From Chamaecyparis obtusa (lineage: Eukaryota; Streptophyta; Pinopsida; Cupressales; Cupressaceae), in assembly GCA_027943335.1 (NCBI GenBank), contig BSBK01007741.1, forward strand, positions 1,342,001 to 1,406,000: DNA of 64,000 nt, read 5' to 3'. How positions within the stretch are numbered: position 1 is the stretch's first letter; every line of letters starts with the position of its first letter. The translations under genes were made by a program, and so were the position numbers. Under the pieces are notes generated by a model, which saw only the letters and a program-made list of their open reading frames with translations, made no database searches and had not been told where the DNA came from. Of this stretch, positions 34,700-47,058 are shown in pieces.

Positions 34700-36133
34700 C
34701 TCAGGTGTCAAAGCTACATGTGCACGTCTAGTCGAATGAGCACTTTGTGGTGTGCTCTATGTATCACCTGTTGCAACCTGTAATACATATTATTCATATA
34801 TCAATTTAATTTATTCTCTAAATAAACATTTATTTACTTTTATAAGATTTATGTAATTAAAATTAATAACATGTCAAAACATAAATAAACATACCCGTGC
34901 CTGCCTTGTAGAAAAAACCATCATCAATAGGTCATCTGTGAGGGCCACATCCTCAGTAGAAAATGCTTGGCATCTACTCCCATAATGTGTACATGAATGG
35001 GATGCTGAACCATTCTCATTCACGTCGATATCTACCTCGACACATATACCTTGACAGCTAGGGCGCATACGCTCAATGGGGTGGGCTAAGCCAAATGGAG
35101 CATCTAATAATGATGGAGGTGGTGTAGGTGCTGATCTACCCTCTGCATCGACTAACTGTGTGCCATGCTTAATAATGACATCAATCATTGATGTAGCTTC
35201 TTGAAGGGTTTGTAAGTAAATAGGCTCCTTCACTACTACCGGGGCCACAACATGAACTATGAGTTTTTTAGCTAGACGCCTCTTATATTGTGGCTCTACC
35301 ACCCTAAGAGCCCCAACTCTATCCTACGTAGAGCCTCTCCCTCTATCCTAGAATTGACAGATGTCAAAGTAATTTGGCTTCTCGCCGAGGATAAACTCAC
35401 AATATAGCTTTCTCAAAAAATATAAAGGCACCTCCTAATTATTACAGGGTGCTTGGTCCAAGACCATATACCACCTATCCCAAAATGCAGTTTTTATCCT
35501 ATTATGAACACACCAATGTATGAGAAACCGATTCTACTAATAGGATCAGTGAAACTACCACATATGTCTTCTTTAAGTGTCCCCTTTTTTTTTATTTAAT
35601 CATATGACAATCCATCAACATAAACTATAGGACATCTATCCCTCCATGAACCCCATGCTGTAACCTCCTTAGACACCTCATTCACACTATTGGCCATTCT
35701 TTCTAAGGAAACTTGGCGAGGGATGAGTGGTTCTCAAAACTAGAGGACCTCAACCTATTAACCAATATGGATATTTGGGCAAGTTATTTTGTTAAAGATG
35801 ATTGATAATGTCCTCTTGTGTGGCATAAACGTGAACTATTGGAGGATGTTTGAGGTTTGGATTCAGGTTTGGTGGTGGATTTTGGTTTGGCGGTGGGATT
35901 TCTTGTTGTGGGGCTACATTGGAGGGTTCTCTTGTTGCTCATTTCTAGCATTATCAAGATTTTTAGGTGTTTGAAGAGGTCTTTTTTGTCTCTTTCGTGG
36001 TCGGGGATTATTTTCTGAATCTAACATCAAAATAATTAAAAAACTTAAATCAATTCAAAAAACCCTACTCAATCAAAATTAAAATTAAAATAATTAAAAA
36101 AAATAAATTCTTACATGTTTGACGACGTGACAT
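34700..36133 (-). pseudogene. RWW/HEVPLYFL family gene, copy A, broken
   Basis: Minus-strand gene homologous to the copies at 47.1 and 56.6 kb. Exon 1 is 19 bases (36133-36115, MSRRQT) with donor GTAAG, ending in phase 1 as in the 47-kb copy. The conserved domain lies at about 35340-35530 and reads IHWCVHN, AFWDRWYMVLDQAP, then EVPLYFLRKLYCEF and GEKPNYFD, with stops replacing single residues. The 35302-34874 segment is open, Ala/Val-rich then acidic, and ends at donor GTATGT near 34893. A last small exon (about 34781-34700) ends CCTGAG|GTATAG. Function unknown. The small Trp-rich domain could be a DNA-binding or transposon accessory module, but I know of no named family. Confidence 0.72.
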
Positions 36134-36440
36134 GGTTTCAAAATGAACAATATGGCAAAGAAATTCAATTACAACAAGAACTTGCTCGGGTTTTGGCAAT
36201 TTCTCTTCCTCCTCTCTCCTCCAAACTCGGTTTTGGCATGAAGAGAATGAGTCATAATGCGGGTTTAAAAAAAAACTATGACAGTCAAAATACATACAGG
36301 TTTTGTAAAGCATTTTTTTCTTTACAAAACATGTACGCGTTTTGAATTACATAAGTTTTTTTTAATTGTTTTTTACGGTTGGACAAATGCTCAACTTTTC
36401 CAAGCCTAGTTTTTCAAATTTTAAATAACCCAAGCGGGTT
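36134..36440. other. Upstream flank of copy A with hairpins
   Basis: Carries a perfect 11-bp-arm inverted repeat GTTTTGTAAAG (36300-36310) and CTTTACAAAAC (36320-36330), and AACCCAAGCGGGTT (about 36427-36440). A comparable TTTGTAAAA hairpin lies upstream of the 47-kb copy, suggesting a shared promoter or element terminus. Confidence 0.65.
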
Positions 36441-36469
36441 ATGTGCTTTTTTTTATTTTTTTCAAGGAG

Positions 36470-39400
36470 GTGACCACTTTTTTACACTCCATCTTGGTGC
36501 ACTTACCCCATGATGAAGTACTTTGTGATGCTATTCCTATGGATATGTGTCACATCTTGTTAGGAAGACCTTATAAGTATGATAAACAAGCTTTGCATGA
36601 TAGAAGAAAGAATAGGTCTACTATTGTTGCAAATCTAATGAAGAAAGTGTTGTTTCCTTTGGTTGAGATTCCTAAGAATGGAAATTGTACCAATGTCATA
36701 GTTTTTTTGGTTGAGAGTAGGAAATTATTGGATGGATTGAAAAATGATAATGTGTGTTATGCTTTGATTCTTAAGAATCCTAATATAGAATAAGTAGAAA
36801 AGCAAAATAAAGAGATGAAGAAATTGTTGAATAAGTACAAGGATATAATCTCAGATAATGTGCCTAATGGATTACCACCTATGAGAAGTATTAGTCATTC
36901 CATGGACCTAATTCCTGTCTAGAAAGTTTACCAAATAAAACAACACATCGGCTGACACCAATAGAGAATGAGGAACTAAATAGACAAGTGCTTGAGTTGT
37001 TGAAGAAATGTTCGATCAGAGAAATTTTGAGTTCTTATCCAATACCTGCAATATAAGCACTCAAGAAGAATGGAGAATGGAGGATGTGTTCTAATTCTAG
37101 ATCTATTAATAGGATCACAGTGAAGTACTGATTCTATTTTTTGAGGATGGATGATATAATGGACTATTTAAGTGGAGCCATATATTTTACAAAGATAAAG
37201 TTGAAGAGTGGATATCATTAGATTAGAATCAGAGAAGGAGATGAGTGGAAAACTACATTCCAAACAAATAAAGGATTGTATGAGTGGTTGGTAATTCCAT
37301 TTGGATTGACTAATACACCAAGAAATTTTATGAGGTTGATGAATGAGGTATTGAAGAAATTATTGGGTAAGTTTGTGATTGTTTATCTTGATGAAATTTT
37401 GATTTTCAATAAAAGAAAGGAATATCATTTGTTGCATATGAGAAAAGGGTTGCAGAGATTAAGAGAGGAAAAGTTATTGATTAACATCAAGAAGTGTTCC
37501 TTTATAAAATAATTGATAGTGTATTTGGGATTTGTGATATCTACAAAAGGATTGAAAAAGGATCTTGAGAAGGTTAAATAAATCTTAAAGTGGCCTACAC
37601 CTACAACTTTTGGGGATGTGAGATCATTTCATAGATTGGAAAGTTTTTACCAAGAATTCATTAGAAATTTTAGTTTAGTTTGTAACCCTACAATTGAGAT
37701 AATGAGAAGGGACAAGAAATAATTTAAGTAGAAACATGGGGCAAAAAGGAGTTTTGAATTGCTAAAATAGTAGGTAACTGAATAACCTATGTTAGCCTTA
37801 CCTAATTTTAATAAAGTTTTTCAAGTGGACTGTGATGCAAGTTGAAATGCAATTGGAGTAGTATTGACTCAAGAAGTTAGACCGATTGCCTATTTTAGTG
37901 AAAAGTTGAATGATGACAAGAAAAGATATTCAATTTATGATTAGGAATTTTATGACATAGTTCAAGCTTTCAAGAAATGGAAACATTACTTTTTGCCTAA
38001 GGATTTTTTGTTATACACTGATCATCGAGCATTGGAATATCTGAACATTCAAAGTAAATTTAACCAAAGACATATGAGATGGGTTGAATTCTTATAGTTA
38101 TACATTTGTTTTAAAACATAGGAGTGGTAAAACAAATAAAGTTTTTGATGCTTTGAGTAGAAGAAGGACCTTGTTGGCAGATATAAAAATTCAAGTATTG
38201 GGGTTCGATGAGTTGAAGACCTTGTATGAGGATAACCCTGACATTTTAAAACCTTGGAAAGCTTGCAGAAAACCTATTGTAGAGAAACAAATAAAATGGT
38301 TGGACTATTTCATCCAGAATGGTATGTTATTAAGAGGAAATCAGTTGTGTATACCTACAAGTTATTTGAGGTAGAATCTAGTTAAGGAAAAGCATTATAT
38401 GGGGGATTAGCTAGGCACTTTGGTGTTGCCAAGATAGTGGATTTAGTACGAGAGAATTACTTTTGGCCTCATATTCATAAGAATGTGAGGAATTTTTCTC
38501 AAAGTTTCAAAGGGAAGTAGTCAGAATATTGGATCATAAACACCTTTGACAACATGACAAAGTAGATATACCTTGGGAGGATATTAACATGGATTTTGTA
38601 TTTGGGTTGCCAAGAACACTATAAAGTAATGATTCCATATTTGTGATAGCGGATAGGTTTTCAAAGATGTCTCATTTCATACCTTGTAATAAGACAATAG
38701 ATGCGGCACATATATATGACCTATTTTTCAGGGAGATTGTGAGATTGCATGGATTATCTATGAGTATATTTTTGGACAGGGATAGTAAATTTGTTGGTTA
38801 TTTTTGGAGGATACTTTAGAAGAAGATGAAGATATAATTGAAGTTTAGTTCTACATTTCATTCACAGATAGATGAAAAAATAGAGGCAGTGAATAGGATT
38901 TTAGCTAACTTATTCATATGATTGTTGGAGAAAAGACTGGAAAATAGGATTTAGTTCTAGTACAAGCAAAATTTGCATATAACAATTCAGTGAATAGGAG
39001 TATAGGGAAGACATCACTTGAAGTAGATACTGACCTTTTAATCCTAAAGGAGTATCAAAGTTGAGGGATATCGGTCATGAATTTAAGAGGAGTGTAGAAG
39101 TACAGAAGAATTTACAGAATACATGAGTAGCTTACACAACCAGATCAAACAACATTTGGAGATAGTAAATTGGATATATAAGGAAAACGTAGATATAAAG
39201 AGGAGACATAAGTAATTTCAAGTAGGGTATGAGGTAATGGTATATCTAAAGAAGGAAAGGTTTCCTATTGGAACATATAACAAGATGAAGATGAGGAATT
39301 TTAGACAATGTAAGATCTTGAGGAATTTTGAATCATAGATGAATATGAAGTAGAATTACCAAATGATATGGATATTTCACCTATATTCAATATTATAGAT

Positions 39401-39610
39401 TTGTATAAGTATCATGGATTATATTTTTGTGACAATGAGGAATCATATCTTGATAAACGATATCAAAAGAAGAAAATTGATAAGATAGAAGAGATTTTGG
39501 ATAACTAAGTTGGGAGGACCACAAGAGGTAGATAGTATAAAGAATATCTTGCCAAATGGAATCATAGACAAGTGGAAGATTCTTCATGGATTTAGTAGGC
39601 TGAGGTTAAC
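36470..39610 (+). pseudogene. pol: Ty3/gypsy chromovirus pol with chromodomain, decayed
   Basis: Plus-strand order protease tail (MDMCHILLGRPYKYD), reverse transcriptase (YEWLVIPFGLTNTPRNFMRL, then VIVYLDEILIF at about 37380), RNase H (YTDHRALEYLNIQSK), the YTFVLKHRSGKTNKVFDAL linker, integrase zinc region (HFGVAKIVDLVRENYFWPHI), integrase core ([25 protein letters not shown]) and a C-terminal chromodomain (IDKIEEILDN, YKEYLAKWNHRQVEDSSW, about 39470-39590). The chromodomain places it among chromoviruses, whose integrase tails target heterochromatin. The RT active site reads YLDE instead of YLDD. Frames shift repeatedly and stops abound. Gag and the left LTR are missing. Confidence 0.93.
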
Positions 39611-40285
39611 CATCTTAGGTTTACCTTAGTCCTAGGAAAGTGAGAGACTCCCCTTTCAAATAACCTCGAGTGTCTAATGCAAGAGCATCTTGGGTTCTTT
39701 GCAATCTTGCATCAACCAAAAATATTTGCTTGTTGTTTTCTTGCTAGTTCAAGCTTCAAGTCTCTTTCAGCAATTGCTCAATTTGGATCTTTTGTAGGAA
39801 AGAACCTTATGACATGTTCATAGAATATTTATGAGAATTCTCCTAGGTTTTCATCTCATGTGATTGATTCATGTATGAGATCATGCATATTCTTCGCGGG
39901 ACTCGACTGTTCTTCATGGTTCTCAGCCAGTTTGTATTTTACGATCTCACAAAGGCATTTTATGATCGATGAATCTTATTGGTGCATTTATCAATGCTAA
40001 TATGTTTGAGGCTAAACTACTTGGGGGATCATGGGCCTTGTTCCATCAATTGGAGGGAGATCCTAATGATTTGGGCCCTGTCCTATATTTGTAATATGTT
40101 TTCTTCTCATTGGGATATGCAATCTTTCTTAGGCCAACTTGTAGCTTGTGAAGGCTTTATATTATATTGTAATTGATCTCTAGAGGCATAAAAAATGATA
40201 CAAGAGAAATGAGAACCATTAGAGCTCAAAATATTGGGATAGAATAGAAACTATAAAAATATAACATACAAAAAAAGGTTCATTG
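39611..40285. other. Sequence downstream of the gypsy remnant
   Basis: No gene. It may include the gypsy 3' LTR, because the chromodomain ends just before it, but no second copy exists here to define the ends. Confidence 0.4.
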
Positions 40286-41454
40286 TGTTAGAAAGAAAAG
40301 TCCACCAACACAACTGAGAGGGGGGGAGGTGAATCAGTTGTGAGCTTAATTAACTTAAATTCAAATCTATCAATCTTAATCTTGTAATCAATAATAATAA
40401 TAACCATAAGATAATAAACATACACAATAACACCGGATTTGTTAACTAGGGAAACCCTTGATCAGAGGGAAAACCTCGGTGGGAATGATGCCCACAAAAT
40501 TATGTACTAATATAAAAGTTCCATGTGAAAGGATAGACCTTGTTAGAAGTTTGTTACAATGTAATTAGTACATATGAGTCCCTGTTAGGATACTTTGGAT
40601 CCTTGCTAAAAGATCCCAAACCTGTGAGGAGTTGATGAGAACCATAATGAAGACAACTAAACCCACTACCCAAATTGCTTCAAGACTGTCTTCACTAAAC
40701 AATCTTCAAGATAAAACATCCAAGGGTGAATTGAATAAAACAACAACTCTCTTTTCCTATACAGTTCTTTTGAAGTCCTCAACAAACCAACACCATCTTC
40801 TACTCTGATAACGATTTCGCATTCAAAGTTCGCACAACATATCATGACCACATGATATATATTTATTAAATAAACTTCCTTTCCTTTATACCAAGTCCTA
40901 ATGATTATTGAGTTGTCCAAAAGGATTTCTCAAATTACAATTAATAATATAGGACATCAATAAGAATTTATAATACATGTTTCAATACATATAAACACTT
41001 CCATATAATTATTAATCTGTAGTTATCTCTCAAATAAGTAAGACACTTCACATCTTCCACAAGTCTTCGCAGAATAATTCAGAACATGTCTTCAATAACA
41101 TATCAATCTCGTTGAACTAGCTTCAACCTCACCGAAATAATAAATCTCAAATAACTGTCACCATTTCCTGGAAACTCTCACTGTGAACAGTCTTCAGTAA
41201 ACTTCACATAGCTCAAACATATCTACATAACTTTTTCTACCTGAATTCTAATAAGTCTTCACAAAACTCAATTAATTAGCATAAAACCTTAGCAAAAGCA
41301 TTTGTGCCTATAACTCTGTTAACTCGTTCTAGAAAGTATTTATGTTGACATCAATGACAAACCCAGTCATGAATGTAGCATATAACAACTCAATCATCTC
41401 TAATCAACATCCAAACTTCCCTGCTAACAACATTCATTAATATTCATGCTAACA
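40286..41454 (-). repeat. 3' LTR of the minus-strand copia element
   Basis: Minus-strand start TGTTAGCATG at 41454, directly after the purine tract, and end TTTCTAACA at 40286; 1,169 bp. The end region carries GATTCACCTCCCCCCCTCTC like other copia LTRs in the window. Confidence 0.9.
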
Positions 41455-41469
41455 ATCTCCCCCTTTGAC
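41455..41469 (-). promoter_or_regulatory. Polypurine tract of the minus-strand copia
   Basis: Minus strand GTCAAAGGGGGAGAT abuts the LTR TG. Confidence 0.85.
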
Positions 41470-41855
41470 ATTGGTGGAAACATAGATGAAAAACCATCTA
41501 GTCCCATCCTGTCATTATAGATTAGTAGTCTCTCCCATCAATATATTTCTTCCTCATCTACCTGTGCTTACTCTCATACTCATATTCATTCTTCTTTTAA
41601 ATATTTTTCATGTATATCTCTCCCCATTAACATTAATGACAAAGGTGTCAATATATCAATTCTCAAAGTTCAATAATCTCCAAAATAATTTGCAAAAGTG
41701 CCTGAGTATCAAGAGATACTGTAGAAAATTCATGTCTAAGAGTCCTTAATGACTCAGCTCAAGTGTATATACTCCCCCATAGAAGAAGCATCAAGCATCC
41801 AGTCGATATAGATTTAGTGCTTTAATCATGCTGGATTGATGCATTCCTGCGTCTA

Positions 41856-44800
41856 CTACTCTAAAGAGGGTTGGGGAATAACCCCAAACATACCTATTAG
41901 ATACTCAAAAGTATCCTTAGCCAAAGGTTTTGTGAATATATCTTCTATCTGCTCCTTTGTACTAATATACTCCAATCCAATTTTCTTTTCTGCAACCTTC
42001 TCTCTTACAACATGATACTTTATTGCAATATGTTTGGTCTTTGAATGTACTATTGGATTCTTTCACATTCTAAATGTACTTCTATTATCACAATATATGA
42101 TAATAGGCTCACTAAATTCAATGCTAATATGCATCAACATCTACCTCATCCAAGTGATTTAATTACAATTATTTGTTGCTGTAACATATTCTGCTTATGT
42201 TGTACTCTGTGATATACAATTCTATTTCTTTCTCAACCAAGAGACCAATCTTCCTCCCGATAAGAATGCTCCACCACTTGTACTCTTTTGAACATCAAAA
42301 TTTCCTCTATAATATGTATCAGTGTATGCACATAATGTAAAATAATGTGATCTGTCATACCATAGCCTATATTTTGATGTACCCTTTAAGTATCTAGAAA
42401 TCCTTTTCACTATTGCAACACGTGTCTCTTTAGGTTCTTCTTGAAATATAGCTACAATCCCAATTACATTAGCTATATCAGGTCTTGTGTGAGTTAATTA
42501 CTGTAGTCCTCCAATCATAGATCTTTATCTTGTCTATGCTGCATTCAGCAATTCATCCTTGCTTGAGAATTTACATCTAGTTACCGTAGGGTTTCCAATT
42601 GGTTTACAATTCTCAATTCCAAGTTTTGTCAATAAGTCCTTAAGATATTTTTTTTGTAATATGAAAATTCCATACTTATTTTTTGTAATTTCAATCCCAA
42701 AAAGTATTTCATCTCACCAATCATGCTCATTTTAAATTCATCTAAAAATTTCTTACTCTCCTCATCATTGCCTCCAAAGATAATATCATCAACAAATACT
42801 TTAATAATCAGTAATCCATCGTCATTTTTTCTTAAGTATGTATTATTTTCTGCATTACCTTTCTTGGATCACAAACTAATCAAGTGTTTGTCTAACCTTA
42901 CATACCAAGCTCTAGGAGTTGGCTTCAATCCATACAATGCCTTCTTCATTTTCCAAACCATATTCTTGTCTTCTGTTAAAGAAAAACCATCAGGTTGTTC
43001 AATGTAGACTTCCTTCTCAAGTTCTCCATTAAGAAAAGCTAATTTTGCATCCATCTGATATACTTGAAGTTTTTACTACAAGCATATGCCAAAAAAATTC
43101 TCACAGCCTTAAGTCTAGCCATAGGTACAATGATTTCTTCAAAATCAACACCTTCTTGCTGTGAGTATCCTTTGCATGTACCAATATTGGTTTGTTTCTT
43201 ACTATTTCACCTTGCTCATTCATCTTGTTTTTGAAAACCCATTTTATGCCAATAACATTCTTATCTTTAGGTCTAGGGACCAATTCCCAAGTCTTGTTCT
43301 TTTCAATTTGTTCAAGTTTTTCTTTCGTTAATTTCTTTCATCCAATGTTCATATTTGCATGCTTCATCTATAGTCTTTGGTTCAACTTGAGATATTAAAC
43401 ATAGTTCTTCATTTACCTTGTTCCTTGTCATAACTCCTTTATTTTTGCTTCCAATGATTTGATTTTTAGGGTGATTTATTGCAACATACTTAGGTGTTCC
43501 TAGTTCAACTTTGACTTCTTCTCTAGGTGCTAATTCAGGTTCAACTCTCGGTTCCAATCTAATCTCTTCAATCTGAAAATCATTGTCAGTTTCACAAAAT
43601 AATTCATGTTCATAATTCTGATTAATGTTAGTCCTTTGTCTTTTATCTTCATCAGAATCATAATCAAGAATTCTCTCCTTAATTACGAACTCTTCATCAA
43701 CCTTCACATTAGTACGAGCTCAACAATAGTTCTCAATCTTTGATCAAAACATCTGTATGCTTTAATTTTCAATGAATAACCAAGAAAAATTCCTTCACCA
43801 CTTATAGCATCAAACTTTCCAATATCATCATCTCTTTTGATATAAGATTTAATTCCAAAGATTCTAAAATGTTTCATAGTAGGTGTATGTCCAAATCAAA
43901 TTTCATAGGATGTCTTACTAGTACCTTTTCTAATTTGAACTCTGTTCATTTTGTAAACTACAGTGTTCACTGGTTCTCTCCAAAAGATATGTGATACATT
44001 ACCTTCAAGCATCATAGCTCTAGCTACCTCATTAACTAATCTATTTCTTCTTTTTGCTATACCATTCTGCTGCATTTTCCTAGGTACTGAAAGTTGCCTC
44101 TTAATTCCATTATCTTCACAAAAGATATTAAACTCATTTGAAGTAAACTCTTCTCCTCTATCAGATCTCAAATATTTAATATTTAAGCTAGATTCATTCT
44201 CAACTCTATTCTTCAATAACTTAAACTTCTCAAAATGCTTCAAATTTTTCTTTAAGAAATTCAACCCATGTCATTCTTGTAAAATTACCATTAAAAAGCA
44301 TGAAGTTTCTTTCACCATAGAATCCTTTTATCCTTTTAGGTCCACACAAGTCTGTGTGCACAATCTTCAACTTGAATGATGTTATAAACATTTTACTTGG
44401 AAATGAATTCTTTCTCCATTTAGCCATAACACATTCCTTGCAAACCATGTTATTAGGCTTCAAAATCTTAGGCAAGTCTCTAACTACATTAGATGAGCTG
44501 ATCTTCATAATTTTATCAAAGTCGATATGACAAAATATCTTATGCCATATCCAACTGTCATCCACTTTAACAATCAAACATGTCATTTCAGTAAGAGACA
44601 ACTGAAATGCATTACCTTTTGTCTTTATACCTGTTCCAATCATTTTTTCATTACTGTCTTTAATAACACAAGTATTATTCATAAAATATAACTTTTATCC
44701 TTTATCCATAAGTTGTCCAACACTCAAAAAATTATGTTTCAATCCATCAACAAAGTAGACATCTTCAGTGTTAGTATTTCCATAAAGTGTAGTAGATCCT

Positions 44801-45991
44801 TTTCCCTTAATCTGACATGGTGCATTATTTTCAACTCTAACTATTCCTCCATCATATCTATAAAGTTCAAAAAATTTATCCACATCTCCAATCATATGAT
44901 GAGAACATCCACTATCAATAATCCAAACAATTTTTTTTTGTGTACATGTGAAACTAAATATTCTTCTTCTCTTAACTCTTCTTCATCAAAATTTTCATCT
45001 TTAATAGCAACAAATACAATTTCATCTTCATTTTCATCATCACTTTCTAAAAATTGTACATCTTTAAATGCAATTTCTCCTTCTTTATCAACATAAAAAT
45101 ATTTTTCTTAGGTTTATAAGGTTTTCTATTTATGATCATCTTTTCTCTCTTAGGACATTCAAATGAAAAATGACCAAATTCTTTGCATGTCCAACAAGAT
45201 AAATATTTCTTACCTTTAATTTCTCTCCTTGTAATCAATGCCATTGCATCATCGAACTTCCTTTCTTCTTCTTTCTTAGATGCCCAATCTCTAGCATAAT
45301 CTCCAATGGTATTAGCACTTCTTATCAACATAGGTCTATCCTTTTGTATGCTAAAAGTTGTTTCTACTCTAGGTGATCCTTCCTTCCGTTTCAACCATTT
45401 CTCATGTGCCTGCAACTTTCCAAGTAGAAATTCTTTTGTAAAGTTAGTTGTAATCATTCTTTCAATGATCTGTGCTTTTTATTCATAGGCCGATGGTAGA
45501 AATTTTACTATCTTCCATATGACTTCATTATCTGATTTCCTTCCACCACAACTATTTATTCCTTCAACAATCTTAGTAATCCTACTAAAGTAACCTCTTA
45601 TAGTTTCATCTTCCTACATCTTAGCACTTTCAAACATACTAATATAATTCTATAATTTAGCTTTCTTAAAAGTTTCATCTCCTTCAAAAAGATTTTCCAA
45701 TTTAGTCCAAATCTCAATAGAATGTCTTAGATCTTGTACCTCAGTATATTTTGTATCTAGAAGAGCTAATAAAATAACCTCTCTAGAAAGCATATTGTAC
45801 ATGTATTGATTCTTTTTTTCATCTGTACATGAATCAAGTTTGTCTTCTTCTACAACTGTCTTCTTCATCTTGATAGTCAGCCAGTAGTCAATTCCCATGC
45901 ACAACAAGTGTGTCTTCATTCTTTCCTTCCAATTGTCAAAATTAACTCCATTAAACTTCAGACTTTCTTTCTTGAAAAATGTAGTATCCAT
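41856..45991 (-). pseudogene. gag-pol: Copia gag-pol polyprotein, frameshifted
   Basis: Minus-strand domains in order from ATG 45991. Gag (FNGVNFDNWKERM) has one intact zinc knuckle, CWTCKEFGHFSFEC (about 45170-45210). Protease has WIIDSGCSHHM (about 44910). The GAG-pre-integrase region is at about 44550. Integrase has VHTDLCGP and LRSDRGEEF, but its PxxNGxAxRxNR box reads QQNGIAKRRNR, so the catalytic Glu is Lys. RT has PKDKNVIGIKWVFKNKM and MDAKLAFLNGELEKEVYIEQ. RNase H has LCAYTDTYYRGN, and the end is AKDTFEYLIGMFGV with TAG at 41856. Several stops and frame changes make it non-functional. It is the most complete pol in the window and is close in organisation to Tork/Angela-type copia elements (lineage is inference). 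Confidence 0.93.
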
Positions 45992-46033
45992 GGATCTCTT
46001 TAAGCTGTTAAACTTTTCCTTCAAGGACTTGAT

Positions 46034-46045
46034 GCTCTGATACCA
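46034..46045 (-). promoter_or_regulatory. Primer binding site of the minus-strand copia
   Basis: Minus strand TGGTATCAGAGC, a perfect match to the 3' end complement of plant initiator Met-tRNA, two bases from the LTR end. Confidence 0.92.
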
Positions 46046-46047
46046 AT

Positions 46048-46648
46048 TGTTAGAAATAAAAGTCCACCAATACAACTGAGAGGGAGGGGGGGGTGGGGGG
46101 GGTTGAATCAGTCATGAGCTTAATTAAATTAAATTCAACTCTATCAAATATTATGCTTGTAATCAATAATAACAATAACCAAAAGATAATAAACATACAC
46201 AATAACACCAGATTTGTTAACCAGGGAAACCCTTGGTCAAAGGGTAAACCCTGGTGGGAATGATGGCCACAAAATGATGTACTAATATAAAAGTTCCTTG
46301 TGAAAGGATAGACCTTGTTAGAAGTATGTTACAATGCAACTAGTACATATGAGTCTCTATTAGGAGACTTTGGATCCATGTTAAAAGATCCCAACCTTGT
46401 GAGGAGTTGATGAGAACCACAACGAAGACAACTGAACCCACTATCCAAATTGCTTCAAGAATTTCTTCACTAAAAAATCTCCAAGATAAAACATCCAAGG
46501 GTGAACTGAGTAAAACAAGAACTCTCTTTGCCTGTATAGTTCATTTGAAGTCCTCAAAAAACCAACATCATCTTCTACTCTGATAAATATTTCACATTCA
46601 AATTTTGCACAACATCTCATGACCACATGATATATCTTTATTAAATAA
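46048..46648 (-). repeat. 5' LTR of the minus-strand copia, truncated
   Basis: Aligns with 40286-40887 and then stops abruptly after TTATTAAATAA. It includes a long G run (46081-46101). The missing half was not found elsewhere in the window. Confidence 0.88.
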
Positions 46649-46663
46649 GGGTATATGCACAAA

Positions 46664-46920
46664 GATGGGGGACCAAAAAGCTGCCACTTTGCTTTTGGTC
46701 CCCCATCAAACATAGTGTGTATGCACTAAAGTGCATGCGCCCTATAGGGCCCATGCGCTATGGCTTGGGTTGCCCAAGCCTTAGGCTTGGACAATCTAAA
46801 CCATAGCGTGTGAACCCTATAGGGCACACACGCTTTGTAAAACACTTAAAAGTGTTTTTTACAAAGCGCATGTGCCCTATAGTGCACACACACTTTGTAA
46901 AAACACTATTTAGTGTTTGT
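46664..46920. repeat. Dense palindrome block upstream of copy B
   Basis: Several nested inverted repeats. A perfect 15-bp arm pair lies at 46664-46678 and 46693-46707 (GATGGGGGACCAAAA). GGCTTGGG/CCCAAGCC lies at 46762-46769 and 46773-46780. CTATAGGG/CCCTATAG words (including GCCCTATAGGGC) recur at about 46739, 46816 and 46875. A CGCTTTGTAAAACACTT hairpin spans 46831-46868. The block begins 16 bases after the truncated LTR and ends about 140 bases before exon 1 of copy B. This looks like the subterminal region of a DNA transposon. Confidence 0.85.
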
Positions 46921-47058
46921 TGCAGTTAGGAAAGCTCATTTTGCTTTCCAAAAACCCGCATTTGCAACAAAGAAAGCCTTCCCAAGTGCGTACGTAGTAT
47001 TGTTTGGGCTTGTTGAATCCATATTTTTCATTCATTCATCCATCAATTTGTATACAAA

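Larger units (their letters stand above)
40286..46648 (-). mobile_element. Ty1/copia retrotransposon, minus strand, 5' LTR truncated
   Basis: The left copy of the LTR (40286-41454) is the element's 3' LTR; the right copy (46048-46648) is its 5' LTR and is cut short. Primer site, gag, protease, integrase, RT, RNase H and purine tract are all present in copia order between them. The truncated LTR meets the palindromic sequence at 46650, so the neighbouring 47-kb element was inserted into it or recombined with it. Confidence 0.93.
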
